From Bog-756 sp963828385 (GTDB lineage: Bacteria > Actinomycetota > Acidimicrobiia > Acidimicrobiales > RAAP-2), in NCBI GenBank assembly GCA_963828385.1, contig CAWHEF010000001.1, positions 1-64,000 of the forward strand: 64,000 bases of DNA. Direction: 5' to 3'. The stretch's first letter is position 1. Each line of letters opens with the position of its first letter. The position numbers and the translations under genes were made by a program. Of the stretch, positions 1 through 10,693 are shown in pieces. The notes under the pieces are model-generated. The model was not told the origin of the DNA. It worked only from the letters and a program-made list of their open reading frames with translations, and did no database searches.

Positions 1-419
1 CCCAATCAACCTGAGCTCGGTGAGCCGGGCCAGTTGAGCTACGTGAGCCACTTGCAGGTGATCGCCGCTAGCCGGGTGCTAAGGCCGTACTAGCAGCTCA
101 ACTTCCCATTACCACGCAGAGCGGTGGCGCGGGTAGCTGAGGGCTGCCTGAGGGCTACCATGGCGCCTTGGCAAATGCGGCGACGCCGGCTGGCAAGGAT
201 GAGCCGGCCCTTCCGCCTCGAGGAGCGCAGCACCGAGTCACCACCACGCATCGGACATAACACCCGCTAGCACACCCGGCTCCGTGAGCCAGGCCGAACC
301 ACCCTTCCCGGTGCTCGGCTGGGGCGTTGAATGCGCAGACGTGGGGTCCACCCAACCAGAAGAGAGTCGGCGCCCGGCACGTCCGTGGCACCGACCGACC
401 GAGGAAAGGTCACCCCACC
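1..419. other. Upstream region without a recognised gene
   Basis: No convincing coding sequence or RNA gene is visible here; the open frames are random G+C-rich frames that contradict one another. The last 30 bases hold the ribosome binding site (AGGAAAGG, about 10 bases before the ATG at 420) of the Rpf-like gene. A long leader would fit a cell-wall hydrolase regulated by an RNA element, but I could not match any riboswitch consensus. Confidence 0.5.
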
Positions 420-1806
420 ATGAGCTCGAACGGGTTTCTCTGCCGTCTTCGACGGTCCTGTCCCCATGTCCCCGATCACCTGGCCGGTCGATTCGACCCG
501 GTCCCGACCGGCCCCAGTCGCGCCGAGCGACGGGCCGGCAAGGCCACCGTCGCGCTCGGCGGGTTGGCCGTCGGTGTCCCAGCCGCCCTCGCCGCCTCTT
601 CCTCGGTGGCATCGGCCGCACCACCCCCGCCGCCGGCCCCGACCCGGCCCCTGCCTCTCACCGGCTCCCATCCCTGACGGAGTGGGCACAGAGTTGGCCG
701 CACCCATCGTGGGCATGTCGGCCGCCCCTCAGGGCAACGGGTACTGGGAGGTCGGCGGCGACGGCGGCGTCTTCACCTTCGGCGATGCCGGCTACTACGG
801 ATCGGCGGCGTCGATGCACCTCGACCAGCCCGCCGTCGGCATCGCCGCCACGCCGGACGGCAAGGGTTACTGGCTGGCCGGTGCCGACGGGGGCGTCTTC
901 GCCTTCGGCGACGCCGGCTACTACGGGTCGGCGGCATCGATGCATGTCAACCAGCCCGTAGTCGGGATCATGGCCACTCCCGACGGCGACGGCTACTGGC
1001 TGGTCGGTGCCGACGGGGGCGTCTTCGCCTTCGGCGACGCCGGCTACTACGGCTCCGCTGCCGGCGAGTCCATCAGCCCGATCGTGGGTCTCGCGCCCAC
1101 GGCGGACGGGCACGGGTACTGGGAGGCCTCGGCGAACGGCGCCGTCTACTCCTTTGGCGACGCCGCCTTCAGCGGTCGGGCCACCCCGGCCACGCCCGTC
1201 GTCGGCATCACGGCCTCGGGCGACGGCTACCGTCTGGTCGGTTCCGACGGTGGCGTCCTCGACTTCGGCGACGCCGCCTACTTCGGCTCCATGGCCGGCC
1301 AGGAGCTGGCCAAGCCGGTCGTCGGCATGGCGGCCGCACCCGATGGCGACGGGTACTGGGAGGTCGGTGCCGACGGCGGCATCTTCAACTTCGGCGACGC
1401 CGTCCTCGTCGGATCGCTCGGCGGCAGCACGTTGGCCGCACCGCCTGCTCCTCCGGCACCGGCCCCGACACGCCCTGCCACCCCGGGTCAGCCAGCGGCG
1501 CTGCCCATGACCGCATCGATCCAGGCATCGGCCGGTGGTGGCCCCACCGCGGCGCAGATGGCCGCCTGGGAGAAGGTCAACGTGTGTGAGGAGGGAGGCA
1601 GCTGGAACGTCGACGGGGGGAACTTCAGCGGCGGCCTCGGCATGAGCCATGCCGCCTGGAGCCAGTTCAACACGTTCGGCTTTCCCGCTGACGCCGCCCA
1701 AGCCACCCCGGCCGAGCAGGTCCAGGTGGCCGTGGCCTTCGCCTCCCACTACTACGGCAACCCCAACGCCGCCCCGGACCAGAACGGTTGCTCCGGGGGG
1801 TACTGA
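420..1806 (+). CDS. Secreted Rpf/transglycosylase-like muralytic protein with six GYW/FGDA repeats (apparent frameshift)
   Basis: Likely secreted peptidoglycan hydrolase of the resuscitation-promoting-factor type. The N-terminus (ATG at 420, good ribosome binding site) carries a basic segment and a hydrophobic signal (ATVALGGLAVGVPAALA) ending near ASSVASA. Six repeats of about 40 residues follow, each with a GYW..GADGGVF.FGDA core, seen in many actinobacterial surface proteins. A Pro/Ala linker leads to a C-terminal lysozyme-like domain with VCEEGGSWN (first Glu at the Rpf catalytic position), GGLGMSHAAW and a closing Cys. The signal peptide lies in one frame, which stops at 677; the repeats lie in the +1 frame, open from before 540. 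A single-base indel between about 540 and 670 is therefore needed to join them. Sequence error is likelier than gene loss because both halves are intact. Confidence 0.8.
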
Positions 1807-2012
1807 CCGGTTGGGCAGAACCACCGGCGACAGGGGCGAGAGATGAGGACTGGCGCCGTTGGCGCCGGTCCTCACTCGTCGTGACCCGAGACCCGATCGG
1901 ATGGGTCGAATGCTGGGGCCGGCCTCCCCCATACTGGACGTATCCAGGACGGCCCGTAGTCATCCCAAGACGGCCCGTCGTCGGCCACCGTCCCGCCCGC
2001 CGAGGAGGCGCC

Positions 2013-2531
2013 GTGCCCACCGTCGAGGAGTTGGCCGCCCGGGTTGCGGCATTGGAGGCCCGGACGGCAACGAGCGAGAGTGTGCTCGCCATCCAGACGT
2101 TGAAGGCCCGCTACGGCGAGGTCGTGGACAGCCGGTTCTCGGGTGGCTCGGTGGTGGACGAGACCGAGGTCCGGCGACTGGCCGAAGAGGCGACGAACCT
2201 TTTCACCGAGGATGCCACGTGGGACGGCGGCCCCGGTCTCGGGCTGGTCAGGGGCCGAGCCGCCATTGCCGACCGGCTGGCCCGTCCCACGCTCGTCTTC
2301 GCCCGTCACCTCTTCGTCAGGCCCCGGATCGCCGTCGAGGGGGACCGGGCGCGGGGCCGCTGGGACCTCCTCTGTCCCTGCACCACAGAGGACGGCGTGC
2401 CGCGGTGGATGTGCGGGTACGAGGATGACGAGTACCGGCGGGACGGAGCGACCTGGCTGCACGAGTCGATGCGGCTGACCACCGTGTTCGTGGCCCCGGT
2501 GGCCGACGGGTGGACTCGGATCTTCACCTGA
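2013..2531 (+). CDS. SnoaL-like (NTF2 fold) protein
   Basis: A 172-residue protein of the SnoaL/NTF2-like superfamily, small alpha+beta barrels that include polyketide cyclases, dehydratases and steroid isomerases. The start is GTG at 2013, preceded by GAGGAGGCG. Residues 1-25 form a short helical lead (VEELAARVAALEA), then come the usual LKARYGEVVD helix, FTEDATWDGG and RGRAAIADRL segments, and a C-terminal sheet. The substrate cannot be read from the sequence. It lies 66 bases before an SDR gene on the same strand. A second SnoaL-like gene lies 0.9 kb away on the other strand, which suggests both serve one catabolic route. Confidence 0.75.
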   Translation: MPTVEELAARVAALEARTATSESVLAIQTLKARYGEVVDSRFSGGSVVDETEVRRLAEEATNLFTEDATWDGGPGLGLVRGRAAIADRLARPTLVFARHLFVRPRIAVEGDRARGRWDLLCPCTTEDGVPRWMCGYEDDEYRRDGATWLHESMRLTTVFVAPVADGWTRIFT

Positions 2532-2597
2532 TTGCTCGCATGCGGGCGATCGCCCGTCTCGGGTCCCCTCCGAGCTTCGGGCCCTACAGTTTCGGGC

Positions 2598-3353
2598 ATG
2601 GGTCCCCAGCGATTCGCCGGCCGGCACGCGCTCGTCACCGGTTCCGCCTCGGGCATCGGACGGGCCACCACCCTCCGCCTGGCCGAGGAGGGGGCGACCG
2701 TGGTGGCGGTGGACGTGAACGGCGACCTGTTGGCCGACCTCGACCCGGCGACAGCCGGGAACCGAGGACCCATCTCGACGCTCGTCGGCGACGTGAGCTC
2801 GGAATTGGCGGTGGCCGCCCTCGTCGCCGAGGCCGTCGACCGGCTGGGCTCGCTCGAGGTCGTGGTCAACGCCGCCGGCGTCCTCTCGTTCTCCCACAGT
2901 CACGAGGTCCCCCTGGCCGAGTGGGACCGGCTGATCGCCATCAACTTGACCGGCACCTTCCTCGTCTGCCGGGAGGTGCTCCCCCACCTCATGGCCGGCG
3001 GGGGCGCCATCGTGAACCTGGCATCGACGGCCGCCCACCGGGGCCAGCCCTGGGCCGTGGCCTACGGGGCCTCGAAGGGCGGCGTGCTCGCCCTCACCCG
3101 GACCCTCGCCGTGGAGTACGCGGCATTCGGCGTGCGGGCCAACACCATCAGCCCCGGTGCCATCGACACCCCGATCACGCAGGCATTCCGGCTACCGGAG
3201 GGGGCAGACGCCAGGCTCATCGATCGGGTCACCCCGCTCGGGGGTTTCGGCACCCCGGAGGGCATCGCCGCCGCCATCGCCTACGTGGCCTCCGATGAGG
3301 CCTCGCACATGAACGGGGCAGACCTCTTGGTCGACGGGGCCACCCTGGCGTGA
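2598..3353 (+). CDS. SDR family NAD(P)-dependent oxidoreductase
   Basis: Classical short-chain dehydrogenase/reductase of 251 residues. It shows the nucleotide-binding TGSASGIG motif near residue 13, an NAAG motif, the catalytic Ser in NLAST, and the YGASK active-site Tyr/Lys pair, followed by NTISPGAIDTPI. The ATG at 2598 puts the Rossmann strand at the usual distance from the N-terminus; a start further upstream would add unrelated sequence. An acidic residue after the second strand (VAVDVNG) favours NAD over NADP. The substrate is unknown. The neighbouring SnoaL-like and SDR genes suggest catabolism of a hydroxylated lipid, terpenoid or steroid-like compound. Confidence 0.88.
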   Translation: MGPQRFAGRHALVTGSASGIGRATTLRLAEEGATVVAVDVNGDLLADLDPATAGNRGPISTLVGDVSSELAVAALVAEAVDRLGSLEVVVNAAGVLSFSHSHEVPLAEWDRLIAINLTGTFLVCREVLPHLMAGGGAIVNLASTAAHRGQPWAVAYGASKGGVLALTRTLAVEYAAFGVRANTISPGAIDTPITQAFRLPEGADARLIDRVTPLGGFGTPEGIAAAIAYVASDEASHMNGADLLVDGATLA

Positions 3354-3377
3354 ACGGACAAGGCGTCCGAGACCCGG

Positions 3378-3869
3378 TCAGCCGAGGGTGGACCTGCCGC
3401 CTGTGCGCCACCAGTCGGCGGTGACCCGGAGCCCCTCGATCGACGCCCGGGGGAACAGCTCCTCGTAAGTGCGCCGGTACCCGGTGTGGACGATCCTCCA
3501 TTCACCGCCCCGTTTCACGTAGCGGTCCTCGTAGAAGGCGGCTCCCTGGACGGTGACCCCGACGTCGGTGAGTACGACCGTGTCCTCCAACGCCCAGACG
3601 CCGGTGGCCTCGTCCCCCCCGATCAGGTCGATCTCGGGATGATGGCACCGATGACTGCTGAGCATGGTCTCGGCGCCCATCGACGCGCGGAGGAAGTCGA
3701 GGATGGCGTCCCGGCCGTCGAAGGAGTAGAGGCCACCGCCGTACCGGGCCGCCGCCTCGGGCACGAAGCAGGTTTCCATCTCGTCCCACAGCTTCTGGTC
3801 GAGACAACGAAGGTAGCGGTACTTCAATCGCTTGATGAGCTCCACCTCGACCAGGTCCTCGGGTGTCAC
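3378..3869 (-). CDS. SnoaL-like domain protein
   Basis: A 163-residue NTF2/SnoaL-like protein. The GTG start at 3869 follows GAGGAGGAGCCC. It shows the family's helical opening (IKRLKYRYLRCLDQKLWDEM), CFVPEAAARYGG, FDGRDAILDFLR and a C-terminal GEWRIVHTGYRRTYEE strand pair. It is the last gene of a leftward cluster (mycofactocin-type SDR, SDR, DapB-like, this gene), about 95 bases after the DapB-like stop; that gap is mostly an octamer repeat. Its function is unknown, possibly an isomerase or dehydratase step of the same pathway. Confidence 0.75.
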   Translation of the reverse strand: MTPEDLVEVELIKRLKYRYLRCLDQKLWDEMETCFVPEAAARYGGGLYSFDGRDAILDFLRASMGAETMLSSHRCHHPEIDLIGGDEATGVWALEDTVVLTDVGVTVQGAAFYEDRYVKRGGEWRIVHTGYRRTYEELFPRASIEGLRVTADWWRTGGRSTLG

Positions 3870-3917
3870 GGGCTCCTCCTCGGTTGCGCGGTTGGATGAT
3901 TGAGCGGCCGCTCGGCT

Positions 3918-3966
3918 GCTCGGTCTTCTCGGTCGCTCGGTCGCTCGGTCGCTCGGTCGCTCGGTC
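3918..3966. repeat. Tandem octamer repeat (GCTCGGTC)
   Basis: Four perfect head-to-tail copies of GCTCGGTC lie at 3935-3966. A diverged copy (TCTCGGTC) precedes them at 3927-3934 and a further intact copy lies at 3918-3925. The array runs into the stop codon (TGA on the minus strand, 3965-3967) of the DapB-like gene and fills most of the gap to the next gene. An 8-base unit is prone to slippage and would change the frame if it entered coding sequence. Confidence 0.9.
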
Positions 3967-5044
3967 AGCGGATCGTGCCCACCCCGGGGATGAGCGGGAG
4001 GTCGAGCGCGGTCACCCAGCCCGGCGGCAGCTCGTTGACGTAGGGGACGGCGTTGAGCGCCCGCAGCCCGGTGGCCAGGCAACCGGCGGCGGCGGCGTCG
4101 CGCCCGGATCCGTCGGTGAAACGGAACGCCGTCTCTTGGGTGACCGAGGGCGTGCCGTCGATCACCACCCGGTAGACGTCGTCCCGGGTGCCCCGGGGCC
4201 AGTCCGGTGCGGCATCGGGTCCCAGGCGGTTCACGTGCTCGAGGCAGATCCGCGGGACACCGTCGAGGATGCCGTTGATCGTGAACCGGACGGCCGCCAC
4301 CTCGCCGGGGTCGATGACCCCCTTGGCCGTGGTGATCGGCTCGTCGGTGACCCACTTCTCCCACGACGTCGTGATCTCGTCGAGCTCGACTCCGACGGCG
4401 TGGGCCATCATGGGAACCGTGGCCCCCCACGACATGACGAGGATGTCGCCGTGCTCCAGCAGCGGTACGAACTCGGGGGGACGACCCATCCCCATCTCGT
4501 CCTCGTAGTCGCCCTCGTAGTTGGCGTAGTCGAGGATCTCGAGCGCCCGCACCTGGCGGACCTCGCTGCACAGGCCCATCAGCGTCATCGGAAACAGATC
4601 GTTGGCGAACCCGGGGTCGATCCCGGTGGTGAAGCACGATGCCCCGCCGGTCTCGCACGCATCGGTGATCGGGTCGATCCACGACGGGGGGTTGAGGGCC
4701 ATGGACGGCCACACCCAGGGGGTCATGGCCGTCGAGCAGACATCGATGCCGGCTCGGAGAAACAGCCCGATGTCCTCCACGTTGTCGCGTGCGTGGGCGG
4801 CGGTCGGGCCGAAATGCACGAGCGCATCGGGCCCGAGATCGACGAGGGCGTCGCGGTCGTCGGTGGCGGCGATGCCCAGCTCGGCCGTCCCGCACAGGGT
4901 TCCGGCGTCCCGTCCGACCTTGTCGGGCGCGTTCACACCGACGCCCACCAGCTCGAAGGAAGGATGGCGGACGATCTCAGGGATCACCATCCGCCCGACG
5001 AACCCGGTCCCCCATACGACGACCCGCTTCACCGCCCGGCTCAT
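3965..5044 (-). CDS. DapB-like NAD(P)-binding dehydrogenase
   Basis: A 359-residue oxidoreductase related to dihydrodipicolinate reductase and 2,4-diaminopentanoate dehydrogenase. A Rossmann N-terminus (RVVVWGTGFVGRMV) opens the protein, with further conserved segments LVGVGVNAPDKVG, HFGPTAAHARDNVEDI and GIDPGFANDLFPM. Such proteins occur in actinobacterial catabolic clusters and are not diaminopimelate enzymes, so dapB should not be assigned. Its ATG overlaps the stop of the upstream SDR (ATGA at 5041-5044), which implies coupled translation. The stop lies at the edge of the octamer repeat. The substrate is unknown. Confidence 0.75.
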   Translation of the reverse strand: MSRAVKRVVVWGTGFVGRMVIPEIVRHPSFELVGVGVNAPDKVGRDAGTLCGTAELGIAATDDRDALVDLGPDALVHFGPTAAHARDNVEDIGLFLRAGIDVCSTAMTPWVWPSMALNPPSWIDPITDACETGGASCFTTGIDPGFANDLFPMTLMGLCSEVRQVRALEILDYANYEGDYEDEMGMGRPPEFVPLLEHGDILVMSWGATVPMMAHAVGVELDEITTSWEKWVTDEPITTAKGVIDPGEVAAVRFTINGILDGVPRICLEHVNRLGPDAAPDWPRGTRDDVYRVVIDGTPSVTQETAFRFTDGSGRDAAAAGCLATGLRALNAVPYVNELPPGWVTALDLPLIPGVGTIR

Positions 5045-5820
5045 CGCATCAGCTCCCCGGAGTTGACCATCAGGTACTGACCGGTCACCGCCTTGGCGTA
5101 GTCGGAGGCGAAGAAAGTGGCCACGTCGGCCACCTCCCCGTCCTCTGTCATCCGCCGAAGAGGGAACCCGCCGACGATGCCTTCCAGGACCTCGTCGGTG
5201 CTCTTGTCCTGGCTGGCGGCCGTGCCGTTCACGTAGAGCTCGACGTTCGGCCCCCACATCCACGACGGGACCACCATGTTGCAGCGGATGTTGTCCGGGC
5301 CGAGCTCGTCGGCCAGGTAGTACATGGTCGACAGGAGGGCCCCCTTGGACGCGGCGTAGCCGCTCTGGGGCAGTGCGGGTTGGAACATCGACTGGGACCC
5401 GATGAGGACGACCGATCCGCCGCCCGTCTCCTTCATGGCCCGTGCCACCGGGCGCAGCACGGTGAGCGCGCCGAGGACGTTCGTCTCGAACGCCTTGCGC
5501 CACGCTTCGAACCTGAGGTCGAAGAGACCGCCCCACACGTTCTCGTACGCCGCCACCTGGATGAGCGCGTCCACCCTTCCGAAGCGGGAGCGGGCCAGCT
5601 CGACCAGGGAGTCGCACGAGTCCTCGTCGGTGATGTCCGTCGCCTGATAGGCCACCGACTCGCCGCTCGGGTCGAGCTCGGCGGCCGTCGTCCGCAGATT
5701 GTCCGCAGTGCGGGCGGCCAGGACCACGCGGGCGCCCGCTCGAAGGGCGCGCTGTGCGCACTCCCGCCCGAGACCGCCGCCGACCCCGGTCACCACCACC
5801 GTCTTCCCCTCGAGGATCAT
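5041..5820 (-). CDS. SDR family oxidoreductase
   Basis: A 259-residue short-chain dehydrogenase. It has the TGVGGGLG cofactor loop, a Ser in LIGSQSMF, and YAASK as the Tyr/Lys catalytic pair. The C-terminal TGQYLMVNSGELMR matches the family's substrate-loop end. Arg residues after strand 2 (AARTADNLR) are compatible with NADP. It is the second gene of the leftward cluster and is coupled to the DapB-like gene by a 4-base overlap. The substrate is not evident. Confidence 0.85.
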   Translation of the reverse strand: MILEGKTVVVTGVGGGLGRECAQRALRAGARVVLAARTADNLRTTAAELDPSGESVAYQATDITDEDSCDSLVELARSRFGRVDALIQVAAYENVWGGLFDLRFEAWRKAFETNVLGALTVLRPVARAMKETGGGSVVLIGSQSMFQPALPQSGYAASKGALLSTMYYLADELGPDNIRCNMVVPSWMWGPNVELYVNGTAASQDKSTDEVLEGIVGGFPLRRMTEDGEVADVATFFASDYAKAVTGQYLMVNSGELMR

Positions 5821-5893
5821 GTCCCTCTCTTATCTGTTTGACTCGATCGGCGCCATCGCCGCCACCTCCAGCGGGCAGGGCACGACCCGGCGC

Positions 5894-6775
5894 TCAGGCG
5901 GAGAAGCGGGCTGAGGCGCCGGCCGAAACGTCGAGCACGGCGCCCGTGATGTGCCGGGCCCCATCGGAGCACAGGAAGACGACGGCGTCCGACACCTCCT
6001 CGGGCTCGATCCAGGGGACCGGCTGGACGTGGAGGGCGGCGAGCGCCGGAGCCACGTCGTCCATGGTCGGGTGCTCGAGGTCGGGACGCGACAGGCGGTA
6101 CAGGGTGTCGTTGTGGATCATGGGAGTCGAGACGTTGCCCGGAGCGATGGCGTTCACGGTGATGCCGAAGGTGGCGAGCTCCTGGGCCACGGATTTGACG
6201 AGGCCGATGACGCCCCACTTCGAGGCCACGTAGGCGGGTATGCCCGGGTTCGCGGTCCGGCCCATCATCGACGAGATGGCGACGATCCGACCGGAACGCC
6301 GGCGGCGCATGTGGGGGGCGACGGCACGCATGGCGGTGAACACGCCGGTCAGATTGGTATCGACCGTCTCCGACCACTGCTTCTGATCCATCGAACAGAT
6401 TGACCCGATGGTCGAGACGCCGGCGTTGGCCACGAGGAGGTCGACCGAGCCCAGGTCGGAGACCACGCGGTCGGTGAAGTCGACCATCTCGTCCAGGATC
6501 CGGACGTCGGCCAGCGACGACAGGCAGCGGACGCCCTCGAGCTCGACGCAGCGGACCGTCTCGGCGAGGTCGTCCGGGGTGGCGAGCGCGTAGCCGACCG
6601 TGTCGAGATCGCGCCCGAGGTCGCAGAGCGCGATGTCGGCCCCGAGGCGGGCCAACGCCAGTGCGTGACTTCGCCCCTGACCCCGTGCTCCTCCGGTCAC
6701 GACAGCCACCCGACCGGCGAACGGCTTTCTCCCCTCCGCTGTGTCCCGCCCGCGTGTGGCTGTGTCGTCGTTCAT
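5894..6775 (-). CDS. Mycofactocin-coupled type SDR oxidoreductase
   Basis: A 293-residue SDR with the GGARGQGRSHALALA cofactor motif, followed by an insertion (DLDTVGYALATPDDLAETV) characteristic of the mycofactocin-dependent SDR subfamily, whose tightly held nicotinamide cofactor is thought to be recycled by mycofactocin. It also has NAGVSTIG, a Ser in AISSMMG, YVASK and a GAVLDVSAGASA end. The ATG at 6775 gives about 20 residues before the first strand, normal for this group. It heads the leftward cluster. No mycofactocin biosynthesis gene lies in the window, so the dependence is inferred from family features. Confidence 0.82.
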   Translation of the reverse strand: MNDDTATRGRDTAEGRKPFAGRVAVVTGGARGQGRSHALALARLGADIALCDLGRDLDTVGYALATPDDLAETVRCVELEGVRCLSSLADVRILDEMVDFTDRVVSDLGSVDLLVANAGVSTIGSICSMDQKQWSETVDTNLTGVFTAMRAVAPHMRRRRSGRIVAISSMMGRTANPGIPAYVASKWGVIGLVKSVAQELATFGITVNAIAPGNVSTPMIHNDTLYRLSRPDLEHPTMDDVAPALAALHVQPVPWIEPEEVSDAVVFLCSDGARHITGAVLDVSAGASARFSA

Positions 6776-6890
6776 CGGTACCCCACCGCTGCGACCCCCG
6801 CTCCCTCGGCCCGGCAACGACCTATCCTCGGAACTCCCTGCTCGGTGCGATCCTACGGCCGGGGGCGCACACGCCCGGGGAGATGATGCC

Positions 6891-7705
6891 TCAGACGGCC
6901 CGTCCCCACCTGCGCAGCACGTCGCGGTAGCGGGCGTCCCAGCCGTCGTACGCACGCCGCAGCTCACCGCCGGGCCACCGTGCGGGCAGGAGCTCCCCGG
7001 GCAGGAGCGGGTCGGCCTGGAGCTGGCGGACGACCGCCGCCGACAAGACGAACCCCGGCGCGAGGTCCTCGGGACCGGCCGGTGACAGCTCCTCCAGGCC
7101 TCCGAGGAGGGCGAGCGCCTCTTCCGCCCATCCGGTCAAGTCCCAGAGGCCGGCCGCGAGCTCGACCGGGTCGTGGTCGGGCACGGAGGAAAAGCAGGCG
7201 ACATCGGGGTCCTCGCCGGGATCGGGCAGGAGGTCGATGTTGTCCGGCCGCAGCCACACCCCCTCGCGCTGCTCGGCCAGCCGGGCCAGGGCCAACCGGC
7301 GGCGGCGCACCTGCCGTTCGTCGGCCGAACTGCCCGCTGTCGTGACCACGACCATCCTCCACCGGCCGTTCCACGCCCGCGTCCTGCCTCGCCGGCTCGC
7401 CGACTGGCGTTCGAGCCGCTCGAGGAGGTGGCCGGCCAGCCGGTACCGGCCTGTCCCGTCCGTGGTCACCTCGCCCGCCGCCGCCATCCGGCTCAACGCC
7501 ACCCGGGCCCGGTTTCCGTTGATGCCGAACAGTCCGGCCAGGTGGACGAGGTGGGCGACCGGCAGCTCCGGGGGGTCCTCGCCGAGGAGGGCGCTGGCCA
7601 GCACCGATCGGGCGGTGAACGGCTGTTTGAAGCCGGGCCCGGGCCGGGCCCGGGACCGGGTTCAGGACCGGGTCCAGGACCGGCGCTCTTACTGTCTTGC
7701 GTCAT
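6891..7705 (-). CDS. PaaX family transcriptional regulator (apparent frameshift in a Gly/Pro tract)
   Basis: Regulator related to PaaX, the phenylacetyl-CoA-responsive repressor. A winged-helix N-terminus (SVLASALLG, LVHLAGLFGINGNRARVALSRM) is followed by the family's middle region (WNGRWRMVVVTTAG, RLALARLAEQREGVWLRPDN) and the C-terminal domain. The longest intact frame starts at GTG 7604 and would cut into the first helix; PFTARSVLAS upstream clearly belongs to the domain. The ATG at 7705 begins a good N-terminus (MTQDSKSAGPGPGP) in another frame, and the two meet inside a G+C-only tract at about 7633-7684. A one-base length change there restores one protein. It is divergent from the desaturase gene and could regulate it. 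Confidence 0.72.
7633..7684. repeat. Low-complexity GGNCCN tract in the paaX-like 5' end
   Basis: A 50-base stretch built almost only of CCGGG/CCCGG blocks (period about 6, alternating Gly-Pro codons) lies between the two frames of the PaaX-like gene. Such tracts are prone to sequencing error and to polymerase slippage, so the frame break here could be an artefact or a real on/off switch. Confidence 0.75.
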
Positions 7706-7731
7706 CTGTACACCAGTCGTAATATCGAGCC

Positions 7732-8679
7732 ATGGTGACGACCATGGTGGCCGAGACGGCGACACGGCCGGACGTCTTGCCCACCGACCGGCTGTTGGAC
7801 AGCGGGAAGGCCCGTCCCGAGCTCCGGCGCGACCTGCGCCGCATCGACGACGCCCGCAACGCCGTGACCGTCGCCGCCTGCTGGGGATGGATCGCCGTCA
7901 TCATCGCCGCCGCCGTGTGGCTCGACAACCCGGTGGGCTACCTCGTCGCCTTCCTCCTGATGGGGCCGATGTACGCCCGGCTGGCCATTCTCATGCACGA
8001 AGCGGCCCACAAGCTGCTCTTCACGAACAAGCGGGTGAACGACTGGGTGGGGACATGGCTCATCGCCTACCCGGCATGGACGCCGATCTCCATCTACCGG
8101 CGAGGCCACTTCGCCCATCACAAAGTGGAGTTCGGGCCGGACGAGCCCGACATGGCCTTCTACGGCGGGTACCGGTGCGACCGCGCCACCATGGCCCGTC
8201 GCCTGTTCCGTGACGCAGTGGGCATCTCGGGCTGGAAGAACTTCACCCCTTTGTTCCGGGCACTGCGTCGACCCTCCGGCCGGCGGGTGGCGGGTCCCAT
8301 CCTGGCCGTCCAGGCCGCATTGTGGGCCGTCATGTGGGCGGCCACCGGTCGGTGGTGGATCTATCCGCTCCTCTGGTGGCTCCCGTGGATGACGCAGTGG
8401 CGGGTGCTCAACCGCCTGCGCTCCATCGCCGAGCACGGCGGCCTCGAAGCCAGTCCGGACCGCCGGGTGACCACCCACGCCGTGCGTCAATCGCTGATCG
8501 CCCGGTTCTGGTTCGTGCCCTACAACACGGGGTGGCACCTGGCCCACCATGTCGACATGGGCATCCCGTTCCGCAACCTTCCCGCCTTCCACGCCGAGCT
8601 CGAACGGGCCGGGTACGTCACCGACCAGCTCGTCTATCCGAACTACCGCTCGCTGTGGAGGGCCCTGGCCTCGGCCTGA
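7732..8679 (+). CDS. Membrane fatty-acid desaturase
   Basis: A 315-residue integral-membrane di-iron desaturase. The three histidine clusters are HEAAH (about residue 87), HFAHH (about 127) and HLAHH (about 269), which ligate the iron pair on the cytosolic face. Hydrophobic segments lie near residues 45-85, 100-115 and 185-215. Enzymes of this type put double bonds into acyl chains, or hydroxylate or desaturate related lipids. The ATG at 7732 is used; a second ATG five codons on is possible. It is divergent from the PaaX-like regulator, with only about 26 bases between start codons, so the two promoters must overlap. Confidence 0.87.
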   Translation: MVTTMVAETATRPDVLPTDRLLDSGKARPELRRDLRRIDDARNAVTVAACWGWIAVIIAAAVWLDNPVGYLVAFLLMGPMYARLAILMHEAAHKLLFTNKRVNDWVGTWLIAYPAWTPISIYRRGHFAHHKVEFGPDEPDMAFYGGYRCDRATMARRLFRDAVGISGWKNFTPLFRALRRPSGRRVAGPILAVQAALWAVMWAATGRWWIYPLLWWLPWMTQWRVLNRLRSIAEHGGLEASPDRRVTTHAVRQSLIARFWFVPYNTGWHLAHHVDMGIPFRNLPAFHAELERAGYVTDQLVYPNYRSLWRALASA

Positions 8680-8706
8680 CGCTCGTACGGGGCGGGTTGC
8701 AGTCGT

Positions 8707-10425
<1,719 letters not shown>

Positions 10426-10693
10426 TGTTCATGTTGTCGAGACGCGGATAGCGGCCTGTTCACCGGCCTTGACGGCACCAGCGGGTTGAGTCCGGCGCTG
10501 ACGATCGAGGATCGGAGCCGTAGGGCGTACGAGGTCCCATGGGCTCCCAGCGCCGGACCCGGCTGGTCGGCCTGGACGCGATCCCTCCGGAACGGTGGCG
10601 CACAGAGGGTTCGCCCAACGATCATCTTCCGTTCCCCTTCACGTCGCCGGGCGTTCACCTCGGATTCCTAGCGTTCCAGGGGGAGGTCGGAGC
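10426..10693. promoter_or_regulatory. Divergent pgi/response-regulator spacer with weak PHO-like repeats
   Basis: A 268-base spacer without a gene. GTTC-type elements lie at 10631 (GTTCCCCTTCA), 10653 (GTTCACCTCGG) and 10673 (GTTCCAGGGGG), spaced 22 and 20 bases. They resemble, but do not cleanly match, the 11-bp direct repeats of actinobacterial PHO boxes. They sit just before the regulator's GGGGGAGG ribosome binding site and would suit autoregulation. Confidence 0.35.

Noticed and set aside
180..419. Possible c-di-AMP (ydaO-type) riboswitch upstream of the Rpf-like gene
   Set aside because: Rpf-type genes often have one and GGGG.GTTGAAT looks faintly similar, but the conserved blocks and pairing could not be matched in order.
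3378..8679. A secondary-metabolite biosynthetic cluster
   Set aside because: SDRs, SnoaL-like proteins and a desaturase occur, but there is no synthase, carrier protein or tailoring oxygenase; a catabolic set fits better.
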